Notes: a model not told the origin generated them from the letters alone. DNA of 64,000 bases from Campylobacter sp. (GCA_022775765.1 JALFKC010000063.1:1-64000); one strand, 5' to 3'. Shown: positions 29,176 to 41,185, counted from the stretch's first letter. Made by a program: numbers and translations.

Positions 29176-29955
29176 TTATAATACAAAGTTTAAAAACACT
29201 ATCCCAACTACTATCCTGTAAATTCCAAATGGAATATAGTTAAATCTGCTTACAAATTTTAAAAATAGTTTGATAGTAACCAAAGCTACCAAAAACGCTA
29301 CCATACCACCTACCAAAAATAGCCAGATATTATCAATATTTTGTATAAAAATCTCTCTAGTTTTATATGAGTCATACGCAGCAGCAGCAAACATTGTAGG
29401 AAGAGCTAAAAGAAAGCTAAACACTGCTGCGGTTTTTCTATCTAGGCCACAAAGAAGCGAGGTTATGATGGTTATTCCACTTCTTGAAGTTCCTGGCACC
29501 ATAGCTAAAATTTGCGAAACGCCGATTATAAAGGCTTGTTTGTATGTTATCTCGCTAACATCGTGAGTATGAGAATATCCCTCTTTTTTTCCTAAAAATA
29601 GCTCTACAACTATAAAAACCACACCGTAAAATATCAGCATATATGCGGTTATATTTGCATCAAACAGGCTTTTTACTACTCCATACATTACAAATCCAAC
29701 TACAGCTGTTGGCAAAAATCCAATCGCTAACTTTATCCAAAGGCTAAAATCCTGCCTTAGCCTATCAATTGACAAAAATAGCACTGCCAAAATCGAACCA
29801 AGCTGTATGACAACCTCAAAACATTTTACCAAGATATTTTCTTGATCAAGCCCCAAAATTTCGGCCGTTAAAATCATATGACCGGTGGAACTAACCGGTA
29901 AAAACTCGGTTAGCCCCTCAACTATGCCTAAAATTATGGCGTCAAAAAATGTCAT
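29176..29955 (-). CDS. uppP: Undecaprenyl-diphosphatase
   Basis: GIVEGLTEFLPVSSTGHMIL and PGTSRSGITI motifs. Confidence 0.97.
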   Translation of the reverse strand: MTFFDAIILGIVEGLTEFLPVSSTGHMILTAEILGLDQENILVKCFEVVIQLGSILAVLFLSIDRLRQDFSLWIKLAIGFLPTAVVGFVMYGVVKSLFDANITAYMLIFYGVVFIVVELFLGKKEGYSHTHDVSEITYKQAFIIGVSQILAMVPGTSRSGITIITSLLCGLDRKTAAVFSFLLALPTMFAAAAYDSYKTREIFIQNIDNIWLFLVGGMVAFLVALVTIKLFLKFVSRFNYIPFGIYRIVVGIVFLNFVL

Positions 29956-30677
29956 TATTTAAGCTCGTATTTTTCTAAAAGTTGATCATAAATTCCATTA
30001 GCTTTTATCGCCTCAAGTGCGTCATCTAGCTTTTTGATAGTTTCAGTGTATTTGCCTTTATCAAATGCCATTGCAAAGCCATCACTTCCATCATCTTCTT
30101 TATAAAACTCAATCAAATCGGGGTTATTTTTGAGATATCCATATCCAACTGACGCATCAAGCACAAGCACATCGGCCTTGCCTTTTTTGACAGCCATCAC
30201 TGCACCAAATGGCTCTTTATTGACTAGGACATTTTTACTAATTTGCCTAGAAGCGGTCTCTTGAACTGTGCCAAGCTGGGTGGCTAATATTTTATCTTTC
30301 ATATCATCTTTTGAGTTTATGCTATTATTATCAGCTTTTTTCATAAATAAATTTTGAGTGTTATAGTATGGGGTTGTAAAATCAACCGCTTTTTTTCTCT
30401 CAGGGGTTGCACTCATACCTGAAACTGCCACATCTATTTTGCCACTTTTTAAAGCTGGAATTAAAGCGTCAAAGCCCATATTTATCACTTCATACTCAAG
30501 CCCGGCTTCTTTAGTAAGTGCGTCAATTAGCTCTATGTCAAAGCCTGTAATTTTTGCGTTATCGTCTATAAACTCAAATGGTGGGAAATTAGCATTTGTC
30601 CCAACCTTTAGTATATCTGCTAAACTCAAAGTAGCCCCTAAAGCTACACATATTAAAATTTTTAGAAATTTTTTCAT
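29955..30677 (-). CDS. Amino-acid ABC transporter substrate-binding protein
   Basis: Signal peptide; LKVGTNANFPPFEFIDDNAKITGFDIELIDALTKEAG. Confidence 0.93.
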   Translation of the reverse strand: MKKFLKILICVALGATLSLADILKVGTNANFPPFEFIDDNAKITGFDIELIDALTKEAGLEYEVINMGFDALIPALKSGKIDVAVSGMSATPERKKAVDFTTPYYNTQNLFMKKADNNSINSKDDMKDKILATQLGTVQETASRQISKNVLVNKEPFGAVMAVKKGKADVLVLDASVGYGYLKNNPDLIEFYKEDDGSDGFAMAFDKGKYTETIKKLDDALEAIKANGIYDQLLEKYELK

Positions 30678-30718
30678 CTATTCTCCTTGAAAAATTTTGT
30701 TAATTTTATCATCAAAAG

Positions 30719-31456
30719 TTAATGATTTAGAATTTTGTTTAGAAATTCTCTAAGCCTTTCGTTTTTAGGCTGCGAAAATACAATTTCTGGGGCTTCATCC
30801 ACCACAATTTTGCCACAATCCATAAAAAACACTCTATCAGAGACATTTTTAGCAAAGCCCATTTCGTGTGTAACAACGACCATTGTTAGCCCTTCGTTGG
30901 CAACCTCTTTCATTATATTAAGCACCTCTCCAACCATCTCAGGGTCAAGTGCACTTGTTGGTTCATCAAACAGTATTACCTCAGGATTCATCATCAAAGA
31001 TCTCGCAATGGCGATTCGTTGCTTTTGGCCACCACTTAATTTGTGTGGATACGCGTTAGCCTTATCTTTTAGGCCAATTTTTTCTAAAAGTTTGTAGGCT
31101 TTATTGACTGCAACTGCTCTGTTATAAATTTTCAAAGTAACTGGGGCTAGGATGAGATTTTCAAGCACGCTTTTGTTGGCAAAAAGATTAAAGTGCTGAA
31201 AAACCATACTGACTTTTTGGCGAATTTTGTTGATATTAGCGTCTTTACCTAAAATACTCTTGCCATTAATATAAATTTCACCCCCACTTGGCTCTTCAAG
31301 GCGGTTTAGACAACGCAAAAATGTGCTCTTGCCACCACCGCTAGGGCCGATGATGGCTACAACCTCACCTTTTTGAATGCTTGTAGTGATATCATCAAGG
31401 ACGGTTAAATCACCATAATTTTTATATAAATTTTGAGTTTTGATTATGCTATTCAT
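30719..31456 (-). CDS. Amino-acid ABC transporter ATP-binding protein
   Basis: [35 protein letters not shown]. Confidence 0.96.
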   Translation of the reverse strand: MNSIIKTQNLYKNYGDLTVLDDITTSIQKGEVVAIIGPSGGGKSTFLRCLNRLEEPSGGEIYINGKSILGKDANINKIRQKVSMVFQHFNLFANKSVLENLILAPVTLKIYNRAVAVNKAYKLLEKIGLKDKANAYPHKLSGGQKQRIAIARSLMMNPEVILFDEPTSALDPEMVGEVLNIMKEVANEGLTMVVVTHEMGFAKNVSDRVFFMDCGKIVVDEAPEIVFSQPKNERLREFLNKILNH

Positions 31457-32156
31457 GTGAGTGCAACCACCTTTCTAAAAGCTTTGCAAAAAATGAAAAT
31501 ATCTTCACGCTTGCGTAGTAAATCACCGCCGCAAACAAAATTGGCTCAGGCGTATAGAGCACAGCCTGCAAACTTTGAGAGTTCATCGTAAGGTCATAAA
31601 TCCCTATCATTCCAACAACTGAGGTTTCTTTAAATAGACTTATAAACTCATTTGCAAGTGATGGAAGAATATTTTTGATAGCTTGTGGAAATACAATTAG
31701 ACGCATTGATTGAGTGTAGTTTAGCCCCATCGCACGTGCTGCTTCCATCTGACCTCCATCTACGCTAGTTATGCCCCCTCTTACTATCTCTGCGACATAG
31801 GCTGAGCTATTTAGTCCTAGGGCGATGATGGCTGCATAGATACTATTTGACATTGTGGCAAATATGACAAACGCAAAGACCATCAGTTGGATAAGAATAG
31901 GGGTTCCACGGATAATATCTATGTATTCGTCGATGATAAAATTTAGCGGTTTAATACCAAGAAACTTCAAAAATGCTAGTATAAAACCAAGCACTATTCC
32001 GATGCCAACACCCCCAATTGTAAGGATTAGAGTAGTTTGGTAGCTTGTAATATAGGCCGATTTTTGGGCCTCGCTAAGATCGCTAGGGTATGTATAATAC
32101 ACACCCAAAATTACAATAACTACAAAAAATATAAACCTAAAAATATTTGTTTTCAA
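31449..32156 (-). CDS. Amino-acid ABC transporter permease
   Basis: [12 protein letters not shown], HisM-type [25 protein letters not shown]. Confidence 0.95.
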   Translation of the reverse strand: MKTNIFRFIFFVVIVILGVYYTYPSDLSEAQKSAYITSYQTTLILTIGGVGIGIVLGFILAFLKFLGIKPLNFIIDEYIDIIRGTPILIQLMVFAFVIFATMSNSIYAAIIALGLNSSAYVAEIVRGGITSVDGGQMEAARAMGLNYTQSMRLIVFPQAIKNILPSLANEFISLFKETSVVGMIGIYDLTMNSQSLQAVLYTPEPILFAAVIYYASVKIFSFFAKLLERWLHSHE

Positions 32157-32454
32157 ATCTATGAGCCTTAATTTTATATTTAAATGATAAAATATTAGAA
32201 TACTGAAATTTTCATATTTTTTGGCTTAATTTTGATTAAGTTATGTGCAAAAATTTACTATTTTTATAAATTTAGTCGCGAGACTATAAATTTATTGCGA
32301 TCAGCGATATTTTTGAAGGAAGTAGGTTGGATTTTAGATTGGCAAGATAAAAGGCAGATTTGTAATTGAATTTGTAAATTTAGCAATTAGATATAGTTTT
32401 ATCTAATTTTAAGAAAATAGTAGTTATAATCACGTTTCCTTTTTAAAAATTAGT

Positions 32455-32531
32455 GGGTTCATAGCTCAGTTGGTTAGAGCACCCGGCTCATAACCGGGTG
32501 GTCCTAGGTTCGAGTCCTAGTGAACCCACCA
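32455..32531 (+). tRNA. tRNA with CAT anticodon (Met, or Ile2 if lysidine-modified)
   Basis: GGGTTCA...CTCATAA...TGAACCCACCA cloverleaf, 77 nt with encoded CCA. Confidence 0.95.
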
Positions 32532-32685
32532 CGGATACTTATCTAAAATTTATCATAATAAAAATTGATTTTGCTTAAAAGATAATTGTGCAGTATAAAG
32601 ATTTAGTATGGATATAATTTTTAAATCTATATTTTTATAATTAGCATAAAATATAGATTTATTGTTTTAAAAAAATATTAATTTA

Positions 32686-33045
32686 TTATCTCAACGCACT
32701 ATTTAAAATCACAGCATCAATTTCAAATTCGCTTAGTTTTTCTATCAAATTTAGATCATTTATGATAAATGCTATCTTACTATCAAATAGATATTCATTT
32801 GCGAGTTTTTGTGCTTTTTTAGCTAGAGTGGTATCTTTTGGGATGATAAATTTCGCCTCAAAGGCGTTTGAGAGCAAAATCTCTTTTATTGAGCTACAAA
32901 TTATACTAAAATCCGCTCTGTTTTGTTTATAAAGCTCAACCAAACTTTCATCGTACTTAAAGATGACATTGTTTAAGCTCGCGTCAAATTTATTAACTAG
33001 ATTAAATGGCTCAAAATCTATCAGTTTATGACCTATGATTTGCAT
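32686..33045 (-). CDS. Conserved hypothetical protein (start re-set to MQIIGHK)
   Basis: ORF track 32686-33075; downstream of zinc-ribbon gene. Confidence 0.6.
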   Translation of the reverse strand: MQIIGHKLIDFEPFNLVNKFDASLNNVIFKYDESLVELYKQNRADFSIICSSIKEILLSNAFEAKFIIPKDTTLAKKAQKLANEYLFDSKIAFIINDLNLIEKLSEFEIDAVILNSALR

Positions 33046-33238
33046 TTTCACACTCCTTGCAGATATATTTTCCATCCCTAATTGTCATCTCTTTGATATC
33101 GACAAAAGTCCCACAAACACTGCATTCTACAAAGTTTTGTGTAGTTTTATCGCTTGCTTTTTTCTTACTAAATTTAGGCATTATAAAAAAATATATTACT
33201 CCAACTATTAAGCCTAACATTATTAATTTTGCTATCAT
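33026..33238 (-). CDS. PP0621-like small membrane protein with zinc ribbon
   Basis: N-terminal TM, CSVCG...CKEC. Confidence 0.75.
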   Translation of the reverse strand: MIAKLIMLGLIVGVIYFFIMPKFSKKKASDKTTQNFVECSVCGTFVDIKEMTIRDGKYICKECENANHRS

Positions 33239-33762
33239 TTTATCCCTTTTATAAGTATATAATTGCGGTGATTTTCATTAATAATTTGTGCGTTTAAACC
33301 ATCAATCTCTTCAAAAACACTGCTTCCTTTATAGAGTAAAAATTCCGTCTTTTCATCGTAGAAACCTTTGCAAATTTTAATCAAATCTTTAGTTTTCATC
33401 AAAGCCCTAGAGGTTATCAAATCCGCTCTAAATTTATTAGAATTTTGAATTTTGCTTCTATAAATTTTAACATTTTTAAGATTTAAAGCTAACTTAGCAT
33501 ATGTTAAAAACGCCGCTTTTTTAGGATTTGGCTCAAACAAACTCCACTCGCATTCATTAAGCTCTATTGCTAAAAATATCCCCGGAAACCCAGCCCCACT
33601 TCCAACATCAATTGCAATTTTAGGTGTGAAATTTAGATACTTTAGTGGTTCAAGGCTATCTTTCATCACAGCTTTAATGTTTGTGTAGTTTGTAAGGCTA
33701 TGAATTTTATTGAATTCATTCAAAATTTTCTCAAACAAAATGAGTTTTTTCTCATCAATCAA
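33235..33762 (-). CDS. rsmG: 16S rRNA (guanine527-N7)-methyltransferase
   Basis: LTNYTNI, AIDVGSGAGFPGIFLAI. Confidence 0.93.
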   Translation of the reverse strand: MIDEKKLILFEKILNEFNKIHSLTNYTNIKAVMKDSLEPLKYLNFTPKIAIDVGSGAGFPGIFLAIELNECEWSLFEPNPKKAAFLTYAKLALNLKNVKIYRSKIQNSNKFRADLITSRALMKTKDLIKICKGFYDEKTEFLLYKGSSVFEEIDGLNAQIINENHRNYILIKGIK

Positions 33763-34322
33763 AGCAAATGCCCCATCTGTTCTTGTTTGACTCTTAGGTA
33801 TTCTTTGTTGTATTTGTTTGGTTTGATGATGATTGGAATACGCTTTATAACTTCAACTGACTTTAGCCCCATAAGTTTTTGAGGATTATTGGTTAAAAGA
33901 TTGATTTTTTGGATTTTAAAATGTGCCATTATAAAATCAACTATCTCATAAGTTCTCTCATCGGCCTTAAATCCTAGCTGGTGATTTGCCTCAATTGTAT
34001 CAAGCCCTTTATCTTGCAAAGAATACGCATTTATTTTGTTAAAAAGTCCGATATTACGCCCTTCTTGCCTTAGATACAAAACCATTCCGCCATTTTTGTC
34101 TATATAATCTAAGCTTGCGACAAGCTGATCGCCACAATCGCACTTTAAGCTTCCTAGAGCATCGCCAGTTAAGCACTCTGAGTGAATTCTTACATTGACT
34201 ATTTCACCTAAAGGCTCTTTATAGATTACAAGGTGTTCTTTGTCGTTTTCCTTAAAAGATTGCAGTTTAAAAAAGCCAAATTTAGACGGCAACTTGGCTA
34301 TTTGTGAAATTTCAATATTCAT
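33759..34322 (-). CDS. ribA: GTP cyclohydrolase II
   Basis: VRIHSECLTGDALGSLKCDCGDQL, LRQEGRNIGLFNKI. Confidence 0.97.
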   Translation of the reverse strand: MNIEISQIAKLPSKFGFFKLQSFKENDKEHLVIYKEPLGEIVNVRIHSECLTGDALGSLKCDCGDQLVASLDYIDKNGGMVLYLRQEGRNIGLFNKINAYSLQDKGLDTIEANHQLGFKADERTYEIVDFIMAHFKIQKINLLTNNPQKLMGLKSVEVIKRIPIIIKPNKYNKEYLRVKQEQMGHLL

Positions 34323-34381
34323 AAAAAATTAACCCCAAATATGATAAAATCAGAGTTATTTTAACAAAAAAAGGGGAAACA

Positions 34382-35353
34382 ATGTTTAAACGCTACAGAA
34401 GATTACGCCTAAACCCTAGTATTAGAGATTTGGTTAGAGAGACAAATTTAAATGTGAATGATTTGATTTATCCGCTATTTGTGGTGCCAGGAGATGGTGT
34501 GAGAAGTGAAATTTCATCAATGCCAGGGGTATTTCAGCTCAGTTTGGATGAACTTTTAAAAGAGTGTGAAGAGGTTATAAACTTAGGCATTAAAGCTATT
34601 GTGCTTTTTGGAATTCCAAGCCTAAAAGATAGTGTTGGAAGTGACACGTTAAGCGATGATGGCATAATCGCCACAGCTCTTAGGGCTATAAAGGCTAAAT
34701 TTCCAAATTTAATAGTTATAACTGATCTTTGCTTTTGTGAATACACAGATCACGGACACTGCGGGATTTTAGACCATGTGCACGAAACTGTTGATAATGA
34801 CGCAACGCTTGAGATTTCAGCCAAACAAGCTCTAGTTCACGCAAGAAATGGTGCTGATATGATTGCACCAAGTGGGATGATGGATGGAATTATCGAGACT
34901 TTAAGAGAGGCTCTAGATAGCAATGGATTTGAGAATTTACCAATAATGGCGTATTCGACTAAATTTGCTTCAGCTTACTACGGTCCTTTTAGAGACGCAG
35001 CTGATAGCACACCTAGTTTTGGCGATAGAAAAAGCTATCAAATGGATGGTGCAAACCGCCTTGAAGCGATCGGCGAAAGCTTAGAAGATGAACTACAAGG
35101 GGCTGATATTTTGATGGTAAAACCAGCACTTCCTTATCTTGATATCATTAGAGATTTAAGAGAAAAAACTCTGCTTCCAATCTGTGCATATAATGTCAGT
35201 GGCGAATACGCACTTATGCAAGCTGGCAAAAAACTAGGCGTGATTGACTATGAAAAAGTCGTTTTAGAAACTATTACTTCAATCAAAAGAGCTGGGGCAA
35301 ATATGATAATCACCTATCACGCAAAAGAGGTGGCAAAAGCTTTAAAAGGGTAG
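34382..35353 (+). CDS. hemB: Delta-aminolevulinic acid dehydratase
   Basis: [43 protein letters not shown]. Confidence 0.98.
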   Translation: MFKRYRRLRLNPSIRDLVRETNLNVNDLIYPLFVVPGDGVRSEISSMPGVFQLSLDELLKECEEVINLGIKAIVLFGIPSLKDSVGSDTLSDDGIIATALRAIKAKFPNLIVITDLCFCEYTDHGHCGILDHVHETVDNDATLEISAKQALVHARNGADMIAPSGMMDGIIETLREALDSNGFENLPIMAYSTKFASAYYGPFRDAADSTPSFGDRKSYQMDGANRLEAIGESLEDELQGADILMVKPALPYLDIIRDLREKTLLPICAYNVSGEYALMQAGKKLGVIDYEKVVLETITSIKRAGANMIITYHAKEVAKALKG

Positions 35354-35355
35354 AT

Positions 35356-36273
35356 ATGAGGCATTTTTTGACGCTAAATGATTTTAGCAAAGATGAAATT
35401 TTAGAAATCTTAGATCTTGGGTTAAAAATCAAAAAAGAGGCAAAAGCCAAAAACTACAAACCATATCTAAAAGACCAAACCCTAGCTATGATATTTGAAA
35501 AAAGCTCAACTCGCACAAGGGTGAGTTTTGAGACAGGAATTTATCAGCTAGGCGGACAGGGACTGTTTTTGAGCTCAAAAGATATTCAGCTTGGTAGAGG
35601 TGAGCCTATCAAAGATACAGCTAGAGTTGTATCAAGGATGGTCGATATGGCGATGCTTAGGGTTTATAAACAAAGCGATCTAGAAGAGTTTGCAAAATTT
35701 TCAAAAGTCCCAGTTATCAACGGGCTAAGCGATGATTTTCATCCAGCACAGCTTATGGCGGATTTGATGACGATAAAAGAGCTTAATGCAAAAGAGATTG
35801 TGGCCTATATAGGCGATGGCAACAATATGTCCCACTCATGGCTTATGCTAGCTAGCAAGCTTGGATTTGAGCTTAGAGTGGCTACGCCAAAGGGCTTTGA
35901 ACCAAAAGAGTGGGTGGTTGAGATGGCTTTAGAAAATGCTAAAATTAGCGGTGCAAAAATTACCATCACAAATGACCCAAAACTGGCTATTAATGTGGCT
36001 GGAGTGGTTGCTACTGATACTTGGGTATCGATGGGACAAGAAGACGAGAAAGCTTTGAGGCTTAAGAAATTCAAAGGCTTTTGCGTAGATGAAAATCTGA
36101 TGAGTTTAGCCAATAAAAATGCTATCTTTTTGCACTGTTTGCCAGCATATAGGGGCTATGAAGTGAGCGAAAGTGTATTTGAAGCTCACGCCGATGAGAT
36201 ATTTTTGGAGGCTGAAAATAGGCTTCACGCACAAAAAGGGATAATGGTTTGGTTGGATTCTAAAAGGAATTAA
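35356..36273 (+). CDS. argF: Ornithine carbamoyltransferase
   Basis: [37 protein letters not shown]. Confidence 0.98.
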   Translation: MRHFLTLNDFSKDEILEILDLGLKIKKEAKAKNYKPYLKDQTLAMIFEKSSTRTRVSFETGIYQLGGQGLFLSSKDIQLGRGEPIKDTARVVSRMVDMAMLRVYKQSDLEEFAKFSKVPVINGLSDDFHPAQLMADLMTIKELNAKEIVAYIGDGNNMSHSWLMLASKLGFELRVATPKGFEPKEWVVEMALENAKISGAKITITNDPKLAINVAGVVATDTWVSMGQEDEKALRLKKFKGFCVDENLMSLANKNAIFLHCLPAYRGYEVSESVFEAHADEIFLEAENRLHAQKGIMVWLDSKRN

Positions 36274-36274
36274 A

Positions 36275-36760
36275 ATGGAAGAAAAATTTAAAAAAATAGA
36301 TGAGTTTAGCAAGGCTTTGGGGCTTGATGACGATAAAGAAAAAACCGTTTTTGAAATAATCGAAGATGATGATAAGAACAAAAAAACTCTATGCCTAAAG
36401 AGCGGATCGTGGGGCAATGAAGAGCCGTGGTTTGGGGTAGATAAGGATGATGATATTCATATAATGGTTTCGCTTAAATCTTTGATGGCTTTTATGAACT
36501 CATACAAAAATATGGCGATAGAAAATTTTGACCTAAGACTTGAAAAAACCATACTCAAGCAGCTTCCAATCGATTTTGGCGATGTGTGGGTTGTGTGTAT
36601 GGATGAGATCAAAAATATGGCTAAGCAAAATCAAAATGAGACAAATTTAAATATAAATTTAGACGACATAGTTAAAAAAGTCAAAGAGAAGTATCCAAAT
36701 TTATTCGTTGATATGAGTCAGTTTTTAAACAAAGATGGAGCAAATAGATATGAAAATTAA
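36275..36760 (+). CDS. UPF0763/DUF2603 family protein
   Basis: Conserved Campylobacter protein located between argF and hemN. Confidence 0.75.
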   Translation: MEEKFKKIDEFSKALGLDDDKEKTVFEIIEDDDKNKKTLCLKSGSWGNEEPWFGVDKDDDIHIMVSLKSLMAFMNSYKNMAIENFDLRLEKTILKQLPIDFGDVWVVCMDEIKNMAKQNQNETNLNINLDDIVKKVKEKYPNLFVDMSQFLNKDGANRYEN

Positions 36761-38123
36761 ACAAGACATAGATTTTGACGCGTATGCTAGATATTCAAAA
36801 CCAGGCCCTAGATATACGAGCTACCCAACTGCACTAGAGTTTAGTCAAAATTTCACCTACGATGAATATATAGAAAAATTAACTTCTCAAAAATCTGATA
36901 CAAATTTATCACTCTATTTTCACTTGCCATTTTGTCGCTCAGCCTGTTATTTTTGTGGTTGCAATGTCATTTATACAAGCAAAACCGATAAAATGGATAG
37001 ATATATTGAGTACATGGATAAAGAGATGGAGATTTTATCGAGATTTATAGGTACCAACCGCAGTGTATCGCAGCTTCATTTTGGTGGTGGAACGCCGACT
37101 TATTTTAGTGCCTTTCAACTCAAAACTCATATCCAAAATATCCACAAACATTTTAAGAATTTTGCAGATGACGCTGAGATAAGCTGCGAGATTGACCCTA
37201 GATTTTTAAATGAAGATCAACTTGATGTGATGATTGATGCGGGATTTAACCGCATAAGTTATGGCGTGCAAGATTTTGACGAAAAAGTTCAAAAGGTAAT
37301 TCATAGAATTCAGCCCTACAGCATAACCAAAAATGCCGTTGATATGGCTAGAAAAAAAGGTATCAAATCAATTAATATGGATTTGATTTACGGACTTCCT
37401 TATCAGAGTTTTGAAAGTTTTAAAAAAACATTAGAAATTTCACTAACTCTTGATATGGATAGATATGCTATTTTTAACTACGCACATGTGCCTTGGATCA
37501 AAAAAACCATGAGAAAATTTGATGAAACCACCATTCCAAGCCCAAAAATTAAGCTTGAGATTTTAAAATTTACCCACGATTTTTTGACATCAAACGGCTA
37601 CAAAATGATAGGGATGGATCACTATGCAAAGCCTGGTGACGAGCTTTTTAAAGCTTTGGAAAATGGAAGCTTGCATAGAAACTTTCAAGGTTACACTACA
37701 AAAGGCGGGGCTGATTTGATTGGCATTGGTGTCACAAGCATAGGCGAAGGAATTAGCCATTACGCACAAAATTTCAAAGAGCTAAAGCCTTATGAAGAGA
37801 CTATTGACGCTGATAGATTGCCATTTTTTAAGGGCGTAGCACTAAATAAAGAAGACAGACTTAGAAAAGATGTTATAATGAGTCTTATGAGTAATTTTAG
37901 TGTTGATATTAAAAAGATTGAGATTAAACACGGCGTGAAATTTTTCGAGCATTTTAAAGATAGCTTAGCCAAGTTAAAAGAGTATGATGAATTTGTCAAA
38001 ATTTCAGATGATAAGATTAGTGTAACGCCAACAGGAACACTTCTTATTCGCAATATCGCTATGAGTTTTGATGAATATATGGATAAAAATGCAGGTCAAA
38101 AGAAATTTTCAAAAACTATATAA
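36750..38123 (+). CDS. hemN: Oxygen-independent coproporphyrinogen III oxidase
   Basis: YSKPGPRYTSYPTA, CRSACYFCGCN radical-SAM motif; ATG at 36750 overlaps preceding stop. Confidence 0.96.
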   Translation: MKIKQDIDFDAYARYSKPGPRYTSYPTALEFSQNFTYDEYIEKLTSQKSDTNLSLYFHLPFCRSACYFCGCNVIYTSKTDKMDRYIEYMDKEMEILSRFIGTNRSVSQLHFGGGTPTYFSAFQLKTHIQNIHKHFKNFADDAEISCEIDPRFLNEDQLDVMIDAGFNRISYGVQDFDEKVQKVIHRIQPYSITKNAVDMARKKGIKSINMDLIYGLPYQSFESFKKTLEISLTLDMDRYAIFNYAHVPWIKKTMRKFDETTIPSPKIKLEILKFTHDFLTSNGYKMIGMDHYAKPGDELFKALENGSLHRNFQGYTTKGGADLIGIGVTSIGEGISHYAQNFKELKPYEETIDADRLPFFKGVALNKEDRLRKDVIMSLMSNFSVDIKKIEIKHGVKFFEHFKDSLAKLKEYDEFVKISDDKISVTPTGTLLIRNIAMSFDEYMDKNAGQKKFSKTI

Positions 38124-38132
38124 GGTTGGACG

Positions 38133-39398
38133 ATGAGTAGTTTTAAGGTTGTAAGCGACGCGTGCGTGAAGTGTGGCAAGTGCATACCAGTTTGCACGAT
38201 TCACAATATAAACAAAGATGAGGTTACTTCGCCAAGGGGCTTTTTGGATTTGCTTGGAGCTTATGAGCGTGGAGAGAGTGAGCTTGATAAAAATCTAAAA
38301 TATATTTTTGAGAGCTGTTTTTTATGCACAAATTGCGTAGAGGTCTGTCCAAAAAGTCTAAGAACCGATACGATGATAGAAAAGGTTAGAGTTGATATCG
38401 CCAAAAAATACGGTATTTCGTGGTATAAAAAGATCGCGTTTTGGCTACTTGAAAAAAGAAAAATCCTTGATATCTTAGCTAGATTTGGCTATGTGCTTCA
38501 AAATTGTGGCTTTAAGGTTGAGAAAAACAAAGAGTTTGGCAACTCAATGAAGGCTAGGTTTAATATGCCACTTCTTAAAAAAGAGCGACTTTTGCCAACT
38601 GCAGCTAAAAAAAGTTTTTTAAACTCTCACCCAGAGTTTATCGACAATGGTGGCGAAAAAACGGTGGGAATTTTTATAGGCTGTATGGGAAATTATGCCT
38701 ATACCAATATCGGCGAAGGGCTTCTTAAAATTTGCAAAGCTTTAAAGATTAATGTAAATTTGATGAAAAAACAGGCCTGTTGCGGTGCGGCTGCGTATTT
38801 TACAGGCGATATCGCTTCGGTTAAAAGGCTCGCTAAATTTAACATAGAGTATTTTGAAAAATTTAACGAACTTGACGCGATTATCATACCAGAAGCGACC
38901 TGTTCGGCGATGATTAAGGTGGATTACGAACACGCACTTGATGATGAGCCAGAGTGGCAAGCAAGAGCTATAGCGATATCAAGCAAAATTCACCTAGCGA
39001 CTGAATATTTTGCAAATCACACAAATTTAAGCGAAATTTTAACAAGCAAACATATAAATTTAAGAACTATAGCCTATCACGACCCTTGTCATGCTAAAAA
39101 AATGCAAGGAGTATATAGAGAACCTAGAGCTTTACTAAGCAAAATTTATACCATCAACGAGATGTCAAATCCTAATCAATGCTGTGGTTTTGGCGGGGTT
39201 AGTATGCAAACTAACAACTATCACTTAAGTAGGGCTGCTGGACAAAGCAAAGTTCCTATGGTCAAAGAAAGTGGTGCTATGGTTGTGGGGGCTGAGTGTA
39301 GTGCGTGCAAAATGCAGCTCAATAACGCTTTTAGCATTGCAAAAACTCAAATAAGGTGTCTAAATCCTATTGAACTTATTGCAAAGGGGCTTGAGTAA
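38133..39398 (+). CDS. (Fe-S)-binding oxidoreductase subunit, GlcF/GlpC-like
   Basis: CVKCGKCIPVC, CFLCTNCVEVCP, two CCG-type cysteine-rich domains. Confidence 0.85.
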   Translation: MSSFKVVSDACVKCGKCIPVCTIHNINKDEVTSPRGFLDLLGAYERGESELDKNLKYIFESCFLCTNCVEVCPKSLRTDTMIEKVRVDIAKKYGISWYKKIAFWLLEKRKILDILARFGYVLQNCGFKVEKNKEFGNSMKARFNMPLLKKERLLPTAAKKSFLNSHPEFIDNGGEKTVGIFIGCMGNYAYTNIGEGLLKICKALKINVNLMKKQACCGAAAYFTGDIASVKRLAKFNIEYFEKFNELDAIIIPEATCSAMIKVDYEHALDDEPEWQARAIAISSKIHLATEYFANHTNLSEILTSKHINLRTIAYHDPCHAKKMQGVYREPRALLSKIYTINEMSNPNQCCGFGGVSMQTNNYHLSRAAGQSKVPMVKESGAMVVGAECSACKMQLNNAFSIAKTQIRCLNPIELIAKGLE

Positions 39399-39635
39399 AT
39401 TTTAATAGTTAAATTTAACTAAATTTGTAGTGTAAAATAAGATTTAATTTTGACTATTTAGTTAAATTTACTACTTAAAAAAGCAGCAAAAATATCTAAA
39501 TTTATCAAATTTATATAGTGCTTAAAATTAACAGTATTTTAGAGTGAATTTACTACTATTAAAAACCCGATTTATGAGTGTCAATTTAGCTTTGAGTATA
39601 AATTTCAGAGAATTTAATAAATTGCTAAATTTAGC

Positions 39636-39663
39636 TTATCTGCAAGATAGAACTTGCAGATAA
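39636..39663. terminator. Hairpin downstream of nhaA
   Basis: TTATCTGCAAG-atagaa-CTTGCAGATAA followed by TTTT on +. Confidence 0.6.
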
Positions 39664-39665
39664 TT

Positions 39666-40865
39666 TTACTCTTTGCTTGAGGTGCTTATCCCTAAATGAT
39701 CTTCAAGGTCAGGTTTTTTAGAGTTTTTATAGAGTATAAACCATCCAACAATTGCGGCTATAAACGAAGCTAGTAGGATGGCGATTTTTTCTGCATAATG
39801 AAACTCATCACTATCAGCGTATGCGATTGAAGCGATAAACAAACTCATACTTGCACCAATTCCTGTTAAAACGCATAGCCCAAAAAACTGAATATAAGAT
39901 GTTGCCCTTGGCAAAGAACAGAGCTTTAATTTTATCGCAACATAAGAAAAACTAAATATTCCAATCGGTTTTGCTATCAAAAGACCTGTTAATATTCCAA
40001 GCGAAACTGGGTGAAGCAGATTTGCAAATGCGTCGCCAGTTAGGGCAACGCCAGCATTTACAAAGGCAAAAATCGGCATTACAAAAAAAGTTATAAATCC
40101 ATGTAAGCTTTCCATCACATCCTCAAGCATTGAGTAACCATTTATCGGCTTTAGTGGGATAAAAATAGACGCTACAATTCCTGCTATAGTTGAATGTACC
40201 CCAGATTCCAAAAATGCCAGCCACAAAAAAATGCCAGCCATTAGATACCATATAGTTTTATTAACCTTTAGCAAATTTAAAAGAGCGAGGATTAAAGTAG
40301 CGATTCCAGCTAGCTGAAGCGCGGCATTTGATAGTTCGCTTGTGTAAAAAATAGCGATTGCTACAACCGCACAGATATCATCAATTATCGCAAGCAGAAG
40401 CAAAAAAAGCTTAAGTGCTACAGGAATTCTACTTCCTAAAAGTAGCAAAACTCCAACTGCAAACGCTGTATCGCTAACTGTTGGTATCGCCCAACCTCTA
40501 GCCCAAAATGGATCTTGGTGAGTAAAAAGCAAAAATACAAGTGCAGGAACTATCACCCCGCCGGCCCCACCTATTACAGGAAGTGCCACTTTTCTTGCGG
40601 AACTAAGTTCGCCAACCATTATCTCTTTTTTAACCTCAAGTCCTATATTAAAGAAAAAAAGAGCCATAAGTCCATCATTTACCCAAAGAATTATAGGTTT
40701 GATGACACTGTGTTCGTTTAGGACAAACCCAGCCTCAGTCCTTAGAAAATCATTATAAAATCCACTCAAAAATGTATTTTGACAAAAAAGAGCTAAAACT
40801 GTAGCTATGATTATCAAAACACCACCTGCAGATTCACTATGAAAAAAGTTGCGAAGTCGTCCCAA
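39666..40865 (-). CDS. nhaA: Na+/H+ antiporter NhaA
   Basis: [60 protein letters not shown]. Confidence 0.97.
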   Translation of the reverse strand: MGRLRNFFHSESAGGVLIIIATVLALFCQNTFLSGFYNDFLRTEAGFVLNEHSVIKPIILWVNDGLMALFFFNIGLEVKKEIMVGELSSARKVALPVIGGAGGVIVPALVFLLFTHQDPFWARGWAIPTVSDTAFAVGVLLLLGSRIPVALKLFLLLLAIIDDICAVVAIAIFYTSELSNAALQLAGIATLILALLNLLKVNKTIWYLMAGIFLWLAFLESGVHSTIAGIVASIFIPLKPINGYSMLEDVMESLHGFITFFVMPIFAFVNAGVALTGDAFANLLHPVSLGILTGLLIAKPIGIFSFSYVAIKLKLCSLPRATSYIQFFGLCVLTGIGASMSLFIASIAYADSDEFHYAEKIAILLASFIAAIVGWFILYKNSKKPDLEDHLGISTSSKE

Positions 40866-41109
40866 AATATTATCCTTTAATTTAAATTTTAATGTCTAAG
40901 TTGATGATTTATCAGGTATTATTAATAATAAATATACATTAAAAAATAAAATTTTTAGTTAATATATTTAAAGATTTTAAAAAGTATAATTACTGCTTTT
41001 TTATTCTAAGATGAGTTTAAAGCTCTTTTTTAAAATAAATTTGATAAATTTTCATTTTTTACTTGACATAGCAAAAGTTTTAAGATATAATTTCTCTTTC
41101 ACAATTTGT

Positions 41110-41185
41110 GCTGGTGTAGCTCAGTTGGTAGAGCTACTGCCTTGTAAGCAGTGGGTCGGCGGTTCAAGTCCGTTCACCAGCTCCA
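41110..41185 (+). tRNA. tRNA-Thr (TGT)
   Basis: GCTGGTG...CTTGTAA...CACCAGCTCCA. Confidence 0.96.

Noticed and set aside
36750-38123. HemN and the ChuW/HutW-like protein at 62302 as recent paralogues
   Set aside because: Only superfamily motifs are shared; the CxxxCxxC(G)C contexts and C-termini differ, consistent with different functions.
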